From the NCBI RefSeq assembly GCF_000424625.1, contig NZ_AUKG01000002.1:1612001-1676000 (forward strand): a stretch of 64,000 nt of DNA, read 5' to 3'. The notes under the pieces are model-generated. The model was not told where the DNA came from, ran no database searches, and saw only the letters and a program-made list of their open reading frames with translations. Origin of the DNA: Conexibacter woesei Iso977N (GTDB lineage: Bacteria; Actinomycetota; Thermoleophilia; Solirubrobacterales; Solirubrobacteraceae). Shown here in pieces: positions 51,983 to 61,016 of this stretch; the stretch's first letter is position 1; every line of letters starts with the position of its first letter. The position numbers and the translations under genes are program-made.

Positions 51983-53430
51983 CGTCACTGCTCCACTCGA
52001 TCACCCTGCGCTGGCGGCTCGCGCTGCTGTCGGCGGGACTGACGTTCCTCGTGCTGTGCGTGTTCGCCCTCTTCATCGGGCAGTCGACCGCGTCCCGGAT
52101 CCGGAGCGACTTCCGCAACGAGATGAACACGGCGATGCACAACCTGCTCGCCAGCAGCAACCTGACGTTCACGCTCCAGAACAACCGCTTCACGATCGAC
52201 AAGTCGACGGTCCGGACCTACGGCGCGTCCAACGACGCGGCGATCCGGATCCTCGACGCGCACGGCAACGTGATCGGGGACACCGAGAACGCGCCGGACT
52301 TCACCAAGCTCGGCCTCAAGCTGGGCGACAGCGGGCAGGTCGGCGGCTATCGCGTGCTGACGCGCAACGCGTCGGTGTCCATCAACAACTCGATCTTCGG
52401 CGCGGTCGCGTACGTCCAGTACGCGCGCAAGAACGGGTCGGTCGAGGCGTCGGTGCACCGCGTCCGCGTGTTCCTGATCTTCGGCGTGCTCGTCGGCGCG
52501 GGCCTGGCGTTGTTGTTGGCCTTGGCCCTGGCGCGGCGCGCGCTGGCACCGATCACGCGGCTGACGTCGACCGCCCGCGACATCGCGCGCGACCGCGACC
52601 CGTCGCGGCGCGTGCCGATCCCGGACACCGACGACGAGGTCGCCGAGCTGGCGACGACGCTGGACGAGATGCTCCAGTCGCTGGAGGGGGCGCGCGAGGA
52701 GCGCGAGGCGGTGCTCGCCCGCCAGCGCCAGTTCGTCGCCGACGCGTCGCACGAGCTACGCACGCCGCTGACGAGTGTGCTGGCGAACCTGGAGCTGCTG
52801 GAGGAGGTGCTCGACGGCGAGCCGCGCGAGGCCGCGCAGTCGGCGCTGCGCTCGACGCAGCGGATGCGGCGGCTGGTCGCCGACCTGCTGCTGCTCGCGC
52901 GCGCCGACGCCAAGCGCGAGGTGCCGCACGAGCCGACCGACCTCGGGCGCGTCCTGATCGACGTCGCCTCCGAGCTGGGACCGGTCGCCGACGACCACGA
53001 CCTGTCGGTCGACGCGCGGCGCGGGATCGTCGAGGGCGCGAGGGACGAGCTGCACCGGCTCGCGCTCAACCTGGTCGGCAACGCGATCGCGCACACGCCG
53101 CCGGGGACGCACGTCGAGGCGCGGATCGAGACGGCGGGCGACGTCGTCCGGCTCGTGGTCAGCGACGACGGGCCGGGCGTGCCGGAGGACCTGCGCGACA
53201 AGGTCTTCGACCGCTTCGTGCGCGCCGAGGGCGACAGCGGCGGCTCGGTCGGGCTCGGGCTATCGATCGTGCGGGCGGTCGCGCGCACGCACGGCGGCGA
53301 CGTCGTGCTCGAGTCGCCGCCGGAAGGCGGCGCGCGCTTCGTGGTGACGCTTCCGGCGGCGCCGCAGAACGTCGCGCCGCCGGAGGCGCCGGACCTCACC
53401 GCGTCAGCCGCACCGGCTTCGGCCGGCTGA
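51979..53430 (+). CDS. two-component sensor histidine kinase
   Basis: A 483-residue kinase. TM1 lies at about 14-34, and an extracellular sensor of about 125 residues (NLTFTLQNNRFTIDKSTV) runs to TM2 at about 163-185. A HAMP domain follows, then HisKA with phospho-acceptor His258 (DASHELRTPLTSV). The ATPase part has the N box (LNLVGNAIAHTPPG), DDGPGVPEDLRDKVFDRF and GLGLSIVRAV. The C-terminal 35 residues are Ala/Pro-rich. It should phosphorylate the coupled response regulator. The 3' end forms part of a terminator hairpin. Confidence 0.93.
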   Translation: MTSLLHSITLRWRLALLSAGLTFLVLCVFALFIGQSTASRIRSDFRNEMNTAMHNLLASSNLTFTLQNNRFTIDKSTVRTYGASNDAAIRILDAHGNVIGDTENAPDFTKLGLKLGDSGQVGGYRVLTRNASVSINNSIFGAVAYVQYARKNGSVEASVHRVRVFLIFGVLVGAGLALLLALALARRALAPITRLTSTARDIARDRDPSRRVPIPDTDDEVAELATTLDEMLQSLEGAREEREAVLARQRQFVADASHELRTPLTSVLANLELLEEVLDGEPREAAQSALRSTQRMRRLVADLLLLARADAKREVPHEPTDLGRVLIDVASELGPVADDHDLSVDARRGIVEGARDELHRLALNLVGNAIAHTPPGTHVEARIETAGDVVRLVVSDDGPGVPEDLRDKVFDRFVRAEGDSGGSVGLGLSIVRAVARTHGGDVVLESPPEGGARFVVTLPAAPQNVAPPEAPDLTASAAPASAG

Positions 53431-53433
53431 CGC
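53401..53433. terminator. bidirectional hairpin terminator
   Basis: GCGTCAGCCG (53401-53410) and CGGCTGACGC (53424-53433) are perfect complements; a nested CCGGC-TTCG-GCCGG can also form. The structure covers the last codons of the kinase and faces the convergent rnj gene. Confidence 0.7.
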
Positions 53434-53458
53434 GCTGTAGGCCTTCGGTTTCGGTCCC

Positions 53459-55123
53459 CTAGACCTCGACCACGACCGGCAGCACCATCGGGCGCCGGCG
53501 GAGGCGGTCGTAGACGAACGTCGCGAGGTCGTCGTGCAGCGTCTGCTGGAGCAGGTCGATCTCGCGGATCTCGTCCTTGGCGGCGCGCTCCAGCGAGGTG
53601 TTGACCGTCTCGCGGATGTCACCGAGCAGCGACTCGGCGTCCTCCGGGTACGGCACGCCGCGGAAGATGATCTCCGGGTCGGCGACCGACGATCCGTCCT
53701 GCTCGCTGATCGTCGCCACGACCACGAAGATGCCGTCAGCGCTCAGCATCCGCCGGTCGCGCAGCGCGACGTCGGTCGGATCGCCGATGTCGACGCCGTC
53801 GACGTAGATCATCCCGGCGCGCTCGGGCCTGCCGAACGCCGCGCCGTCCCTGTCGAGCTCCAGCGGCAGGCCGTTCTCGCCCTTGAAGATGTTCTCGGGC
53901 GGCACGCCCACGGCCTCGGCCAGCTGGCCGTGCAGGTGGATGCGCTTGTGGTCGCCGTGGAACGGCATCACGTACCTGGGCCTGGTCAGGTTGAGCATCA
54001 ACTTGATCTCCTCCTGGTAGCCGTGACCGGAGGCGTGGATCGGCTCGTCCCTGGCCGTGATCACGTCGCAGCCGATGTGGTAGAGCCGGTCGATCGTCTC
54101 GTTGACCGCGCGCTCGTTGCCCGGGATCGGCGAGGCCGCGAAGACGATCGTGTCGCCCTTGTGCAGCTCGACCTGCGGATGGTCCCTGTGGGCCATGCGG
54201 CGCAGCGCGCTGAGCGGCTCGCCCTGGGACCCCGTCGACACGATCACGAGCTTGTGGTCCGGGAAGTCCTGGGCCTCGCGCGGCTGCACGAACGTCCCGT
54301 CCGGGACGTCGATGTGGCCGAGCATCCTGCCGATGTTGATGTTCTTGCGCATCGACCGGCCGACCAGGACGACCTTGCGCCCGTGGACGGTCGCCGCGTC
54401 GACGACCTGCTGGACGCGGTGGATGTTCGACGCGAAGCACGTCACGACGATCCGGCCCTCGCAGCGCCCGAACAGCGCCTCCAGGTTCGGGCCGGCGACC
54501 GACTCGCTGGGCGAGAAGCCCGGGCGGTCGGCGTTGGTCGAGTCGCCGCACAGCAGCAGCAGGCCCTCGCGGCCCAGCTCGGCCAGGCGCGACACGTCGG
54601 CCGGCTTGCCGTCGACCGGCGTCTGGTCGAACTTGTAGTCGCCGGTGATCAGCATCGTCCCGAGGTCCGTCGTGATCGCGACGCCCATCATGTCGGGGAT
54701 CGAGTGCGTGAGGTGGACCAGCTCGATGTCGAACGGGCCGAGCTCGAGCGTCTCCCCCGGCCTGACGTCGGTCAGGTCGGTCTCCTTGAGACGGTGCTCG
54801 TCGAGCTTGGAGCGGGCCATCGCCATCGTCAGCGGGCCGCCGAAGACCGGGATGTCGGTCCCCAGCTCGCGCAGGATCCACGGCAGCGCGCCGAGGTGGT
54901 CCTCGTGGCCGTGGGTGATGACGATGCCCTCGATGTCATCCGCGCGCTCGCGCAGGTACGTGAAGTCGGGCAGGACCAGGTCGATGCCGACCTGCTCCGC
55001 CGTCGGGAAGCGCAGTCCGACATCGACGACGAGGATCGATCCGTCGTACTCGACGACGGTCATGTTCTTGCCGATCTCGCCGAGCCCACCGAGGGGCAGG
55101 ACGCGCAGCTTGCTTTGAGGCAT
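53459..55123 (-). CDS. rnj: ribonuclease J
   Basis: A 554-residue metallo-beta-lactamase/beta-CASP ribonuclease. The zinc site is TPHGHEDHLGALPW-like (VITHGHEDHLGAL), with further motifs LIHLTHSIPDMMG-type, LITGDYKFDQTPVDG and the beta-CASP segment IVVTCFASNIHRVQQ. FAASPIPGNERAVN, HASGHGYQEEIKLML and MPFHGDHKRIHLH complete the core, and a C-terminal domain follows. It is a 5'-3' exo- and endoribonuclease in mRNA decay and rRNA maturation. It lies 9 bp after dapA on the same strand. Confidence 0.95.
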   Translation of the reverse strand: MPQSKLRVLPLGGLGEIGKNMTVVEYDGSILVVDVGLRFPTAEQVGIDLVLPDFTYLRERADDIEGIVITHGHEDHLGALPWILRELGTDIPVFGGPLTMAMARSKLDEHRLKETDLTDVRPGETLELGPFDIELVHLTHSIPDMMGVAITTDLGTMLITGDYKFDQTPVDGKPADVSRLAELGREGLLLLCGDSTNADRPGFSPSESVAGPNLEALFGRCEGRIVVTCFASNIHRVQQVVDAATVHGRKVVLVGRSMRKNINIGRMLGHIDVPDGTFVQPREAQDFPDHKLVIVSTGSQGEPLSALRRMAHRDHPQVELHKGDTIVFAASPIPGNERAVNETIDRLYHIGCDVITARDEPIHASGHGYQEEIKLMLNLTRPRYVMPFHGDHKRIHLHGQLAEAVGVPPENIFKGENGLPLELDRDGAAFGRPERAGMIYVDGVDIGDPTDVALRDRRMLSADGIFVVVATISEQDGSSVADPEIIFRGVPYPEDAESLLGDIRETVNTSLERAAKDEIREIDLLQQTLHDDLATFVYDRLRRRPMVLPVVVEV

Positions 55124-55132
55124 GTTCTCCTT

Positions 55133-56005
55133 CTAGGAGGTCCCGGCGGAGGCGAGCAGCCCGTGGCGCTCGAGGACGGCGGCGATCTGCGCGCGCTCGT
55201 CCTCGTCGGCCTCGACGAGCGGCAGGCGCAAGGCGCCGACCGGATGGCCGGCCAGCTCGAGCGCGGCCTTCACCGGGATCGGATTCGTGGTGACGCCCAT
55301 CGCGGCGTAGACGTCGCGCAGCGACGCGTCGATCTCGGCCCGGTTGTCGGGCTCGTCGACCATGCGGCGCATCTCCTCGCCGACCAGGTGGCTGGCGACG
55401 GAGATGACCCCTTGGCCGCCGAGCTCCAGCGTGGGCAGGAAGATCTCGTCGTTGCCGGCGTACAACCCGAGGCCGTCGACCTGGGCCAAGTTGTCGTTGT
55501 TGGCCTGCTTGACGTACTCGATGTGGTCGATCTGCGCCAGCTCGGCGAGCAGGTCGTTCGGCACGTCGATGACCACGCGCGACGGGATGTTGTACAGGAT
55601 GATCGGCTTGTCGGTGGCCTTGGCCACCTCGGTGTAGTGCGCGATGATCCCGCGGCGGTTGGGCTTGTTGTAGTACGGGGTGACCGAGAGGAGCGCGTCG
55701 ACGCCGAGCGCGGTCGCGCGCTCGGTCAGGTGCACGGCGTGCCTGGTGTCGTTGACCCCGACGCCGGCCGTGATCGACGTGCCCTCGGGGCGGTTCTGCA
55801 CCGCCAGCTCGATGACGCGCATCTGCTCGTCGTCGGAGAGCGTCGAGGACTCGCCGGTCGTGCCACAGACGACGAAGCCGTCCGAGCCGTGCGCGGCGAG
55901 GTGGTGCATGAGGTCGACGAACGCCTGCTCGTCGACGTTCAGGTCGTCGTCGAACGGCGTGACGATCGCAGTGAGGATGGCTCCCAGCCCGGCCACGTGA
56001 CTCAT
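55133..56005 (-). CDS. dapA: 4-hydroxy-tetrahydrodipicolinate synthase
   Basis: A 290-residue class I aldolase-fold enzyme. The catalytic pieces are VVCGTTGESSTL (the Thr-Thr of the proton relay), IILYNIPSRVV (Tyr) and IEYVKQANNDN (Schiff-base Lys). It condenses pyruvate with aspartate semialdehyde, the first step dedicated to diaminopimelate and lysine. The dapA-rnj gene order with close spacing is common in actinobacteria. The upstream neighbour is a small unknown gene ending 11 bp before it. Confidence 0.94.
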   Translation of the reverse strand: MSHVAGLGAILTAIVTPFDDDLNVDEQAFVDLMHHLAAHGSDGFVVCGTTGESSTLSDDEQMRVIELAVQNRPEGTSITAGVGVNDTRHAVHLTERATALGVDALLSVTPYYNKPNRRGIIAHYTEVAKATDKPIILYNIPSRVVIDVPNDLLAELAQIDHIEYVKQANNDNLAQVDGLGLYAGNDEIFLPTLELGGQGVISVASHLVGEEMRRMVDEPDNRAEIDASLRDVYAAMGVTTNPIPVKAALELAGHPVGALRLPLVEADEDERAQIAAVLERHGLLASAGTS

Positions 56006-56015
56006 TCTCCCAGCT

Positions 56016-56414
56016 TCAGCCCGCGAGCGGGTCGCCGCTGGTCATCGACGGCGCGGCCTCGCCGCTGCGGTCGACCTGCGCGGCGCCCGACGGGGGCGCG
56101 GTCGGGGTGGACGGAGCGGCGGGCGCGGCGGCTTCCGCGACGGTCTCGGCGGCCGCCGCGGTGGCGGCCGGGTCCGGGGCCGGGGCGTCCTCGGCGGCGG
56201 GCGTGTCCGGGATCGACGCGGCGGCCTCGGCGGCCTCGGAGGCGCCCGCGGGCGCGTTCCCGCTCTTCTGGGAGTCGTTGAACTGCGTCTGGACCTCGTC
56301 GAGCTTGGCCTGCGCCTGGTCGGCGAGCGCCCTGGCCCGGTCCTTCAGCGTGCCGTCCCTGGCCTCCTGCTGCGCCTGCTCGGCGAACTTCTTGGCCTTG
56401 TCCATGAAGCCCAT
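56016..56414 (-). CDS. hypothetical helical protein with Ala/Pro-rich tail
   Basis: From the ATG at 56414 the protein has 132 residues. The first 50 (MGFMDKAKKFAEQAQQEARDG, then KDRARALADQAQAKLDEVQTQF) are an amphipathic charged helix or coiled coil. The rest is a disordered Ala/Pro/Thr/Glu tail. The start MGFMDKAKK resembles small actinobacterial proteins with antitoxin-like or phage-shock-like N-termini, but I do not assign a family. It is followed by dapA and divergent from the RecD2 gene. Confidence 0.65.
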   Translation of the reverse strand: MGFMDKAKKFAEQAQQEARDGTLKDRARALADQAQAKLDEVQTQFNDSQKSGNAPAGASEAAEAAASIPDTPAAEDAPAPDPAATAAAAETVAEAAAPAAPSTPTAPPSGAAQVDRSGEAAPSMTSGDPLAG

Positions 56415-56468
56415 GTCGCTCGTGCGTCTCCTCGGGGGTCGATCGGCCTCACAGCGTACCCTCGATGC

Positions 56469-58580
56469 GTGCCGGAACCATCGTCCCTCGCCGCCGAGAT
56501 CGTCGCGGTCCGCTGGCGCACGGACGACGGGGGCTTCGCCGTGATGGTCGCCAAGGCCGGCGACGGCGACGAGCACGTCCTGACCGGGCCGATCGCGCAC
56601 CTGCACGAGGGCGACTCGGTCGAGGTCGAGGGCCAGTGGCGCGAGCACCCGAAGTTCGGCCGCCAGCTGCACGTCCAGCAGGTCCGGGTCGGCGCGCCCG
56701 CGTCGGGCGACGCGGTCCTGGCGCTGCTGGAGTCCGTCAAGCACGTCGGGCCCAGGGGCGCCGAGTTCCTGCTCGACCGCCATGGCGACCAGGTGCTGGA
56801 GATCGTCGACCGCGACCCGGGCGCGCGCCTGCGCGAGGTGCCGGGGATCGGGAAGGCGAAGCTGGCGGCGGCGGTCGCGTCGTGGCAGCGCCAGGCGGGC
56901 GGCCGCGCCCTGCGGATGCTGCTGGCCGAGCACGACGTCCCGGCGGCGGTCGCCGCGCGCGTCCAGAAGGCGCTGGGCGGCGGCGCGCTGCAGCTGCTGC
57001 AGCAGGATCCCTACGCGCTGATGAAGGTCGACGGGATCGCGTTCGCGACCGCCGACGTCGTGGCGCGCGCGATGGGTACGCCGGCCGACGCGCCGGAGCG
57101 GATCCACGCCGCGCTGCACCACGTGCTGAGGGCGAGCGAGCAGGACGGGCACTGCTTCCTGCCGCGCAGCGAGCTGGTCCCGCGCGCCGCGCGGCTGCTG
57201 GAGCTGCCGATGGAGGTCGTCGCGTCGCACATCGAGGACGCCGAGCTGGTGCTGGATGGCAGCGAGCGCGTCCTGGAGCCGCGGATGAACCAGACCGAGC
57301 ACCGGCTGGCCGAGCGCGTGATGGAGCTGGCGGCCGCGCCGCCGACGCTCGACGTGGACGTCCCGGCCGATCCGCCTTCGGAGGGCGAGCACCCGCCGAC
57401 GCCCGCGCAGTGGGCGGCGGTGCACGCGGCGGCCGAGCACCGCTTGTCGATCCTCACCGGTCTGCCGGGCACCGGCAAGACCGCGACGATGCGCGCGCTG
57501 GTCGACCTGCTGAGGGACCAGAGGCGCACGGTCCGGCTGTGCGCGCCGACCGGCAAGGCGGCCAAGCGGCTGTCGGAGGCGACCGGCGCCGAGGCGACGA
57601 CGATCCACCGGCTGCTCGAGTGGGTGCCGGGCGAGGGCTTCGCGCGCGACGCCGACGACCCGCTGACCGGCGTCGACCTGCTGGTGGTCGACGAGGCCTC
57701 GATGTTGGACGTGCGGCTGGCGGGCGCGCTGGTCGAGGCGGTCGGGCCGCGCACGCACGTCCTGCTCGTGGGCGACGTCGACCAGCTGGCGCCGGTCGGC
57801 CCGGGGCGCGTGCTGGAGGACCTGATCGCGTCCGGGCTGGTGCCGTCGACCAAGTTGGTGGAGGTGTTCCGGCAGGCCGCGCGCTCGCTGATCATCCGCG
57901 CCGCCCACGCGATCGACCGCGGCGAGGCGCCGCCGACGCAGGCCGGTCCCGACGACATCCGCGACTTCTTCTACATCGAGCGCCCGAGTGCCGAGCACGT
58001 GTTCGCGGAGATCATCTCGCTGGCGACGAGGCGGCTGCCCAAGCACTATGGGTTGGACCCGGTCCAGGACCTGCAGGTGCTGGTGCCGATGCACCGCGGC
58101 CCGGCCGGGATCGACGCGTTCAACGAGACGCTGCGCGCCGAGCTGAACCCGGATGGCGCCGCCGTCAAGGGCACGCCGTTCCGGCTGGGCGACCGGATCA
58201 TGCAGACGCGCAACAACCACGAGCGCAACTTCTACAACGGCGAGATCGGCGTGGTCGTGGCCAACGACCCGGCGCGCGGGACGCTGACGATCGTCGGCGA
58301 CGACACCCGCCGGATCACGTTGGACCTCAACGAGACCAACACCTTGCGGTTGGCCTACGCCTGCTCCGTCCACAAGATGCAGGGCTCCCAAGCCCCGGCG
58401 ATCGTCATCGCCCTGGCCCGCGGCCACGCCCCGATGCTGACCCGCAACCTCGTCTACACCGCCGTGACCCGCGCCCAAGCCACCTGCGTCGTCGTCGCCG
58501 AACGCGGCGCGCTGAGCACCGCACTCTCCCGCGTCGACGCCTCCCGCCGCAACACACGCCTGGTCGAGCTGGTCTCCTGA
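56469..58580 (+). CDS. RecD2-like ATP-dependent DNA helicase
   Basis: A 703-residue superfamily 1B helicase. An N-terminal OB-like domain (AAEIVAVRWRTDDGGFAVM) precedes tandem helix-hairpin-helix segments (VPGIGKAKLAAAV, about 130-215). The motor has Walker A TGLPGTGKTATM (about 331), motif II LLVVDEASMLD, LLVGDVDQLAPVGPGRVL (motif III), LVEVFRQAARS (motif IV) and a C-terminal SH3-containing motor half ending VHKMQGSQAPAIVI and LVYTAVTRAQ. RecD2 unwinds DNA 5' to 3' apart from RecBCD. The start is GTG. No SOS box is seen. A small secreted-protein gene follows after 1 bp. Confidence 0.9.
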   Translation: MPEPSSLAAEIVAVRWRTDDGGFAVMVAKAGDGDEHVLTGPIAHLHEGDSVEVEGQWREHPKFGRQLHVQQVRVGAPASGDAVLALLESVKHVGPRGAEFLLDRHGDQVLEIVDRDPGARLREVPGIGKAKLAAAVASWQRQAGGRALRMLLAEHDVPAAVAARVQKALGGGALQLLQQDPYALMKVDGIAFATADVVARAMGTPADAPERIHAALHHVLRASEQDGHCFLPRSELVPRAARLLELPMEVVASHIEDAELVLDGSERVLEPRMNQTEHRLAERVMELAAAPPTLDVDVPADPPSEGEHPPTPAQWAAVHAAAEHRLSILTGLPGTGKTATMRALVDLLRDQRRTVRLCAPTGKAAKRLSEATGAEATTIHRLLEWVPGEGFARDADDPLTGVDLLVVDEASMLDVRLAGALVEAVGPRTHVLLVGDVDQLAPVGPGRVLEDLIASGLVPSTKLVEVFRQAARSLIIRAAHAIDRGEAPPTQAGPDDIRDFFYIERPSAEHVFAEIISLATRRLPKHYGLDPVQDLQVLVPMHRGPAGIDAFNETLRAELNPDGAAVKGTPFRLGDRIMQTRNNHERNFYNGEIGVVVANDPARGTLTIVGDDTRRITLDLNETNTLRLAYACSVHKMQGSQAPAIVIALARGHAPMLTRNLVYTAVTRAQATCVVVAERGALSTALSRVDASRRNTRLVELVS

Positions 58581-58581
58581 G

Positions 58582-59190
58582 GTGCGCCATCGCCGATCGC
58601 AGGCCATGAGCATCGTCGCGCCGATCGCCGCCGCCTTGGCGACGGCGGCGATCGCGAGCGTGGTGGCGGCTCCGGGAGCGCGGGCCGCGACGGACTGCCG
58701 CACGGTCGGCAGGACGGTCGTCGCTGACAGCAGGGCGCGCGTGTATGCCTACAGGCACATCGTCCTCAACGCGTGCGTCTATGGGCAGAGGAACAACCTC
58801 GGGTTCTTCGGCGAGCTCAACACCAGGATCGGAGTCAGCGGGATCCAGCTCGCCGGCACGCGTCTTGGCTACGTCGCGCGCGGTCCCGACGTGCATGGCG
58901 GCGACCAGCCGGATGTCGTCCGGGTCGTCGACCTGCGCCGCCCTTCGGCTACGCCGGCGCAGGCGATCGCCACGTCGTTCGTGCTCGCGAGCGATGGTGC
59001 GTTCGCCGCGTTGACACAGCCCGACGTCAACGGGGCGATCCGGGTGTTGACGGTCGCCGCGGGCCACAGGACGACCGTGATCGCCTCGGGTGCGGTCGTG
59101 CCCGGCTCGCTGGCGCTCACGGGCCGGACGTTCTACTGGACGCAGGACGGCGCTCCCCGCAGCGCCGTGCTGCCGCCGACAGGCGGCTAG
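58582..59190 (+). CDS. hypothetical secreted protein
   Basis: A 202-residue protein with an N-terminal signal peptide (MSIVAPIAAALATAAIASVVAAPGARA|A), reached from either the GTG at 58582 or the ATG at 58606. The mature part has two cysteines near its start (TDCRTVGRT and NACVYGQ), likely a disulfide, and a beta-rich body (ARVYAYRHIVLN, LTGRTFYWTQDGAPRSAVL) that resembles WD/TolB-like blades. It is not recognised. It begins 1 bp after the helicase stop and converges on the next gene with a CTAG overlap. Confidence 0.6.
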   Translation: MRHRRSQAMSIVAPIAAALATAAIASVVAAPGARAATDCRTVGRTVVADSRARVYAYRHIVLNACVYGQRNNLGFFGELNTRIGVSGIQLAGTRLGYVARGPDVHGGDQPDVVRVVDLRRPSATPAQAIATSFVLASDGAFAALTQPDVNGAIRVLTVAAGHRTTVIASGAVVPGSLALTGRTFYWTQDGAPRSAVLPPTGG

Positions 59191-59597
59191 GCGTGGACGT
59201 GGGCGTGGGCCCCCGTGCTGACCGGCGCGCACTCGATGTGCGTCACCGGCGCGTCAACGGCCCGCGTGATCCGGCGGGGTAGGTCGATGCGCAGCCAGCG
59301 GGAGGTGGCGGAGGGCAGCGTCGAGACGACGACCTCGTCCCAGCGCCGCGGGTCCCAGACCTCGATGACCGCGCAGCACGGGTCGACGTCGCCGAGCATC
59401 GCCTCGGCGTCGATGCCGGCGGCGTGCAGGTGGATCAGGGCCCTGTTCACCCGGCTGCCGAGCCCGTCGTGCTGATCCTGCGGAACGAGCAGCGTCACGG
59501 CCAGCGGACCGTGTCCCGCGCGTTCGAAAAGGGCGTCGTAGAGCTCGTCGGAGTCGACCGTCTGGTTGGCCACGACGAGGAGCTTCTGGCGGTACAT
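59187..59597 (-). CDS. small universal-stress-like protein, function unknown
   Basis: A 136-residue soluble protein. The opening strand-helix (KLLVVANQTVDSDELYDAL), LAVTLLVPQDQHD and WDEVVVSTLPSATSRWLRIDLPRRI look like the nucleotide-binding alpha/beta fold of universal stress protein-like and permease-tail proteins of actinobacteria. No G-x2-G-x9-G ATP loop is present, so nucleotide binding is doubtful. GAGGAG precedes the ATG. A His-rich end (GAHAHVHA) may bind metal. A possible alternative-sigma promoter motif lies about 100 bp upstream. Confidence 0.6.
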   Translation of the reverse strand: MYRQKLLVVANQTVDSDELYDALFERAGHGPLAVTLLVPQDQHDGLGSRVNRALIHLHAAGIDAEAMLGDVDPCCAVIEVWDPRRWDEVVVSTLPSATSRWLRIDLPRRITRAVDAPVTHIECAPVSTGAHAHVHA

Positions 59598-59689
59598 CGT
59601 GCTGCTCCTCTTCGGGTGAACGTCTCCCCATCTGTTCTACGCCCACCGACGCCGGAAGGCAACGCCCAACCCCTGCCGGATGGTCCAGA

Positions 59690-59700
59690 AACCCCTGTGT
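59690..59700 (-). promoter_or_regulatory. ACACAGGGGTT motif, possible alternative-sigma promoter element
   Basis: ACACAGGGGTT on the minus strand recurs at 34661-34671 upstream of mscS. Here GTTT, 13 nt and GGGGTT loosely resemble the SigB/SigF-type pattern GTTT-N12-14-GGGTAT. Chance 11-mer matches are common in 64 kb, so confidence is low. Confidence 0.25.
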
Positions 59701-59742
59701 TCCCGGAACTGCTGAGTACCGCTGCGTGGCCGCCGCGCGCCG

Positions 59743-60087
59743 CTAGGTGGCGTCGTCGCGCCGGCGCTCGTCGTCGCGCTTGAGCGCATCGGTGAAGCGG
59801 CGCGGGACGCGCGGCGGGGTGACGCCGCCCTCCTGCTCCCAGAGCGTCACGACGACCAGCTCGCCCGCGCCCTCGCGGCGGCAGACGTAGACCACGGAGC
59901 GGTCGGCGCCGTCGCGCACGTACAGCGATCCGCGGGCGGCGGTCGCGCCCGGCGGCGGCTCCTCGCTCACGCGCCCGGCCTCCCAGGCGCGCGCCACGCG
60001 TGAGGCGATCTCGGTCTTCGCGTCCAGCGTGCCGGCGACGCGCTGGCGGAAGCGCTCGGCCGCGTGGTCGGTGACCGCGACCAGCAT
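59743..60087 (-). CDS. hypothetical protein (DUF4258-like start)
   Basis: A 114-residue protein starting LVAVTDHAAERFRQRVAG, a motif shared by small DUF4258-like and toxin-like proteins. A central beta section follows (GSLYVRDGADRSVVYVCRREGAGELVVVTLW), then a charged tail (KRDDERRRDDAT). There is no signal or membrane helix. It ends a three-gene minus-strand group with two acetyltransferases; its start lies directly against the stop of the first. The toxin-like resemblance is weak, and no antitoxin partner is visible. Confidence 0.55.
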   Translation of the reverse strand: MLVAVTDHAAERFRQRVAGTLDAKTEIASRVARAWEAGRVSEEPPPGATAARGSLYVRDGADRSVVYVCRREGAGELVVVTLWEQEGGVTPPRVPRRFTDALKRDDERRRDDAT

Positions 60088-60567
60088 CTACAACTCGCGC
60101 CGGTAGCGCACCTCGACGACGCCGGGCAGCGTCTCCTGCTCCGCGCCGTCGGGCGTCCAGCCGTGGCGCGCGTAGAGCGCGCGGTTGTGGTGGTTCTCGC
60201 GGAACGTCCACAGCAGGATCGAGGAGTGCCCCGCGTCACGCAGCGCGTTCTCGGCGTGCTCCAGCAGCAGCCCGTCGACGTCGGACCCGTCCGGGCCGTC
60301 CTCGTCGAGCAGGTCCGGATCGACGTGCAGCACGCCGACCTCGCCGTCATGCACCCCGACGACGCCGACGATCCTGCCGTGGGCGTCTTCGCTCAGCCAC
60401 GCCTCCCCCGGCCGCACGCCGTTCCACAGCGCGATCCGGTCCTCCAGCGTCGGCATCTGCGCCTCGACCACGAAGCCGTCGTGCTCGTGGCGCCAGGCGC
60501 GCACCTGCAGCTCGGCGATCGCGTGGACGTCGCGCGGCGTGACCGGGCGGATCGACGGCGGCGTCAT
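60088..60567 (-). CDS. GNAT family N-acetyltransferase (first of tandem pair)
   Basis: A 159-residue acetyltransferase. It starts MTPPSIRPVTPRDVHAIAELQVRAW, has WLSEDAHGRIVGVVGVHDGEVGVLHVDPDLLDEDG, and ends with the NHHNRALYARHGWTPDGAEQE helix-strand typical of GNATs. The canonical Q/RxxGxG/A acetyl-CoA loop is poorly kept here (the equivalent reads LLDEDGPDGSDVDGLLLEHA), so activity may be weak or altered. Its ATG overlaps the stop of the paralogous GNAT by 4 bp. Confidence 0.8.
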   Translation of the reverse strand: MTPPSIRPVTPRDVHAIAELQVRAWRHEHDGFVVEAQMPTLEDRIALWNGVRPGEAWLSEDAHGRIVGVVGVHDGEVGVLHVDPDLLDEDGPDGSDVDGLLLEHAENALRDAGHSSILLWTFRENHHNRALYARHGWTPDGAEQETLPGVVEVRYRREL

Positions 60568-61016
60568 CGCCCCAGCTCCTTGCGGTAGCGGACCTCGGGT
60601 GCCTCGGCGGCGGTGCTCATCTCGCCGTCCACTGCCCACCCGCGGCGTTCGTAGAACCCTCGCGCGTGGCCGTTGGCCTCGAACACCCACAGCGTGGCAT
60701 CGTCGACCCCGCGCCGGCGCAGCTCCTCCAGCGCGTGGTCGTGCAGCTCGGCGCCGAGCCCCGCGCCCTGCGCGGCCGGCTCGACGTAGAGCCCGCGCAA
60801 CTGCCCTTCATCATCAACTTGCACAACTCCGACAACTCGCCCGTCGACCTCGGCCACGAAGGCTCCGTCCACGCCGCGCTCCGACCAGCGCTCCACGCGA
60901 TCGGCGATCGTGATCATGTCCTCCTCGGCGACGAAGTCGACGTAGGCCCAGCGCCACGCGCGGACCTCGAGCTCCGCCAGCGCGCGGGCGTCGTCGGCGG
61001 TCGCCGGCCGGATCAA
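60564..61016 (-). CDS. GNAT family N-acetyltransferase (second of tandem pair)
   Basis: A 150-residue acetyltransferase similar in layout to its neighbour (MIRPATADDARALAELEVRAW). It has a complete acetyl-CoA loop, LYVEPAAQGAGLGAELHDHALEE, and a C-terminal ANGHARGFYERRGW. The TTG start overlaps the dapB stop (TTGA). The pair probably arose by tandem duplication. Substrates unknown; location after dapB does not by itself imply a lysine role. Confidence 0.85.
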   Translation of the reverse strand: MIRPATADDARALAELEVRAWRWAYVDFVAEEDMITIADRVERWSERGVDGAFVAEVDGRVVGVVQVDDEGQLRGLYVEPAAQGAGLGAELHDHALEELRRRGVDDATLWVFEANGHARGFYERRGWAVDGEMSTAAEAPEVRYRKELGR

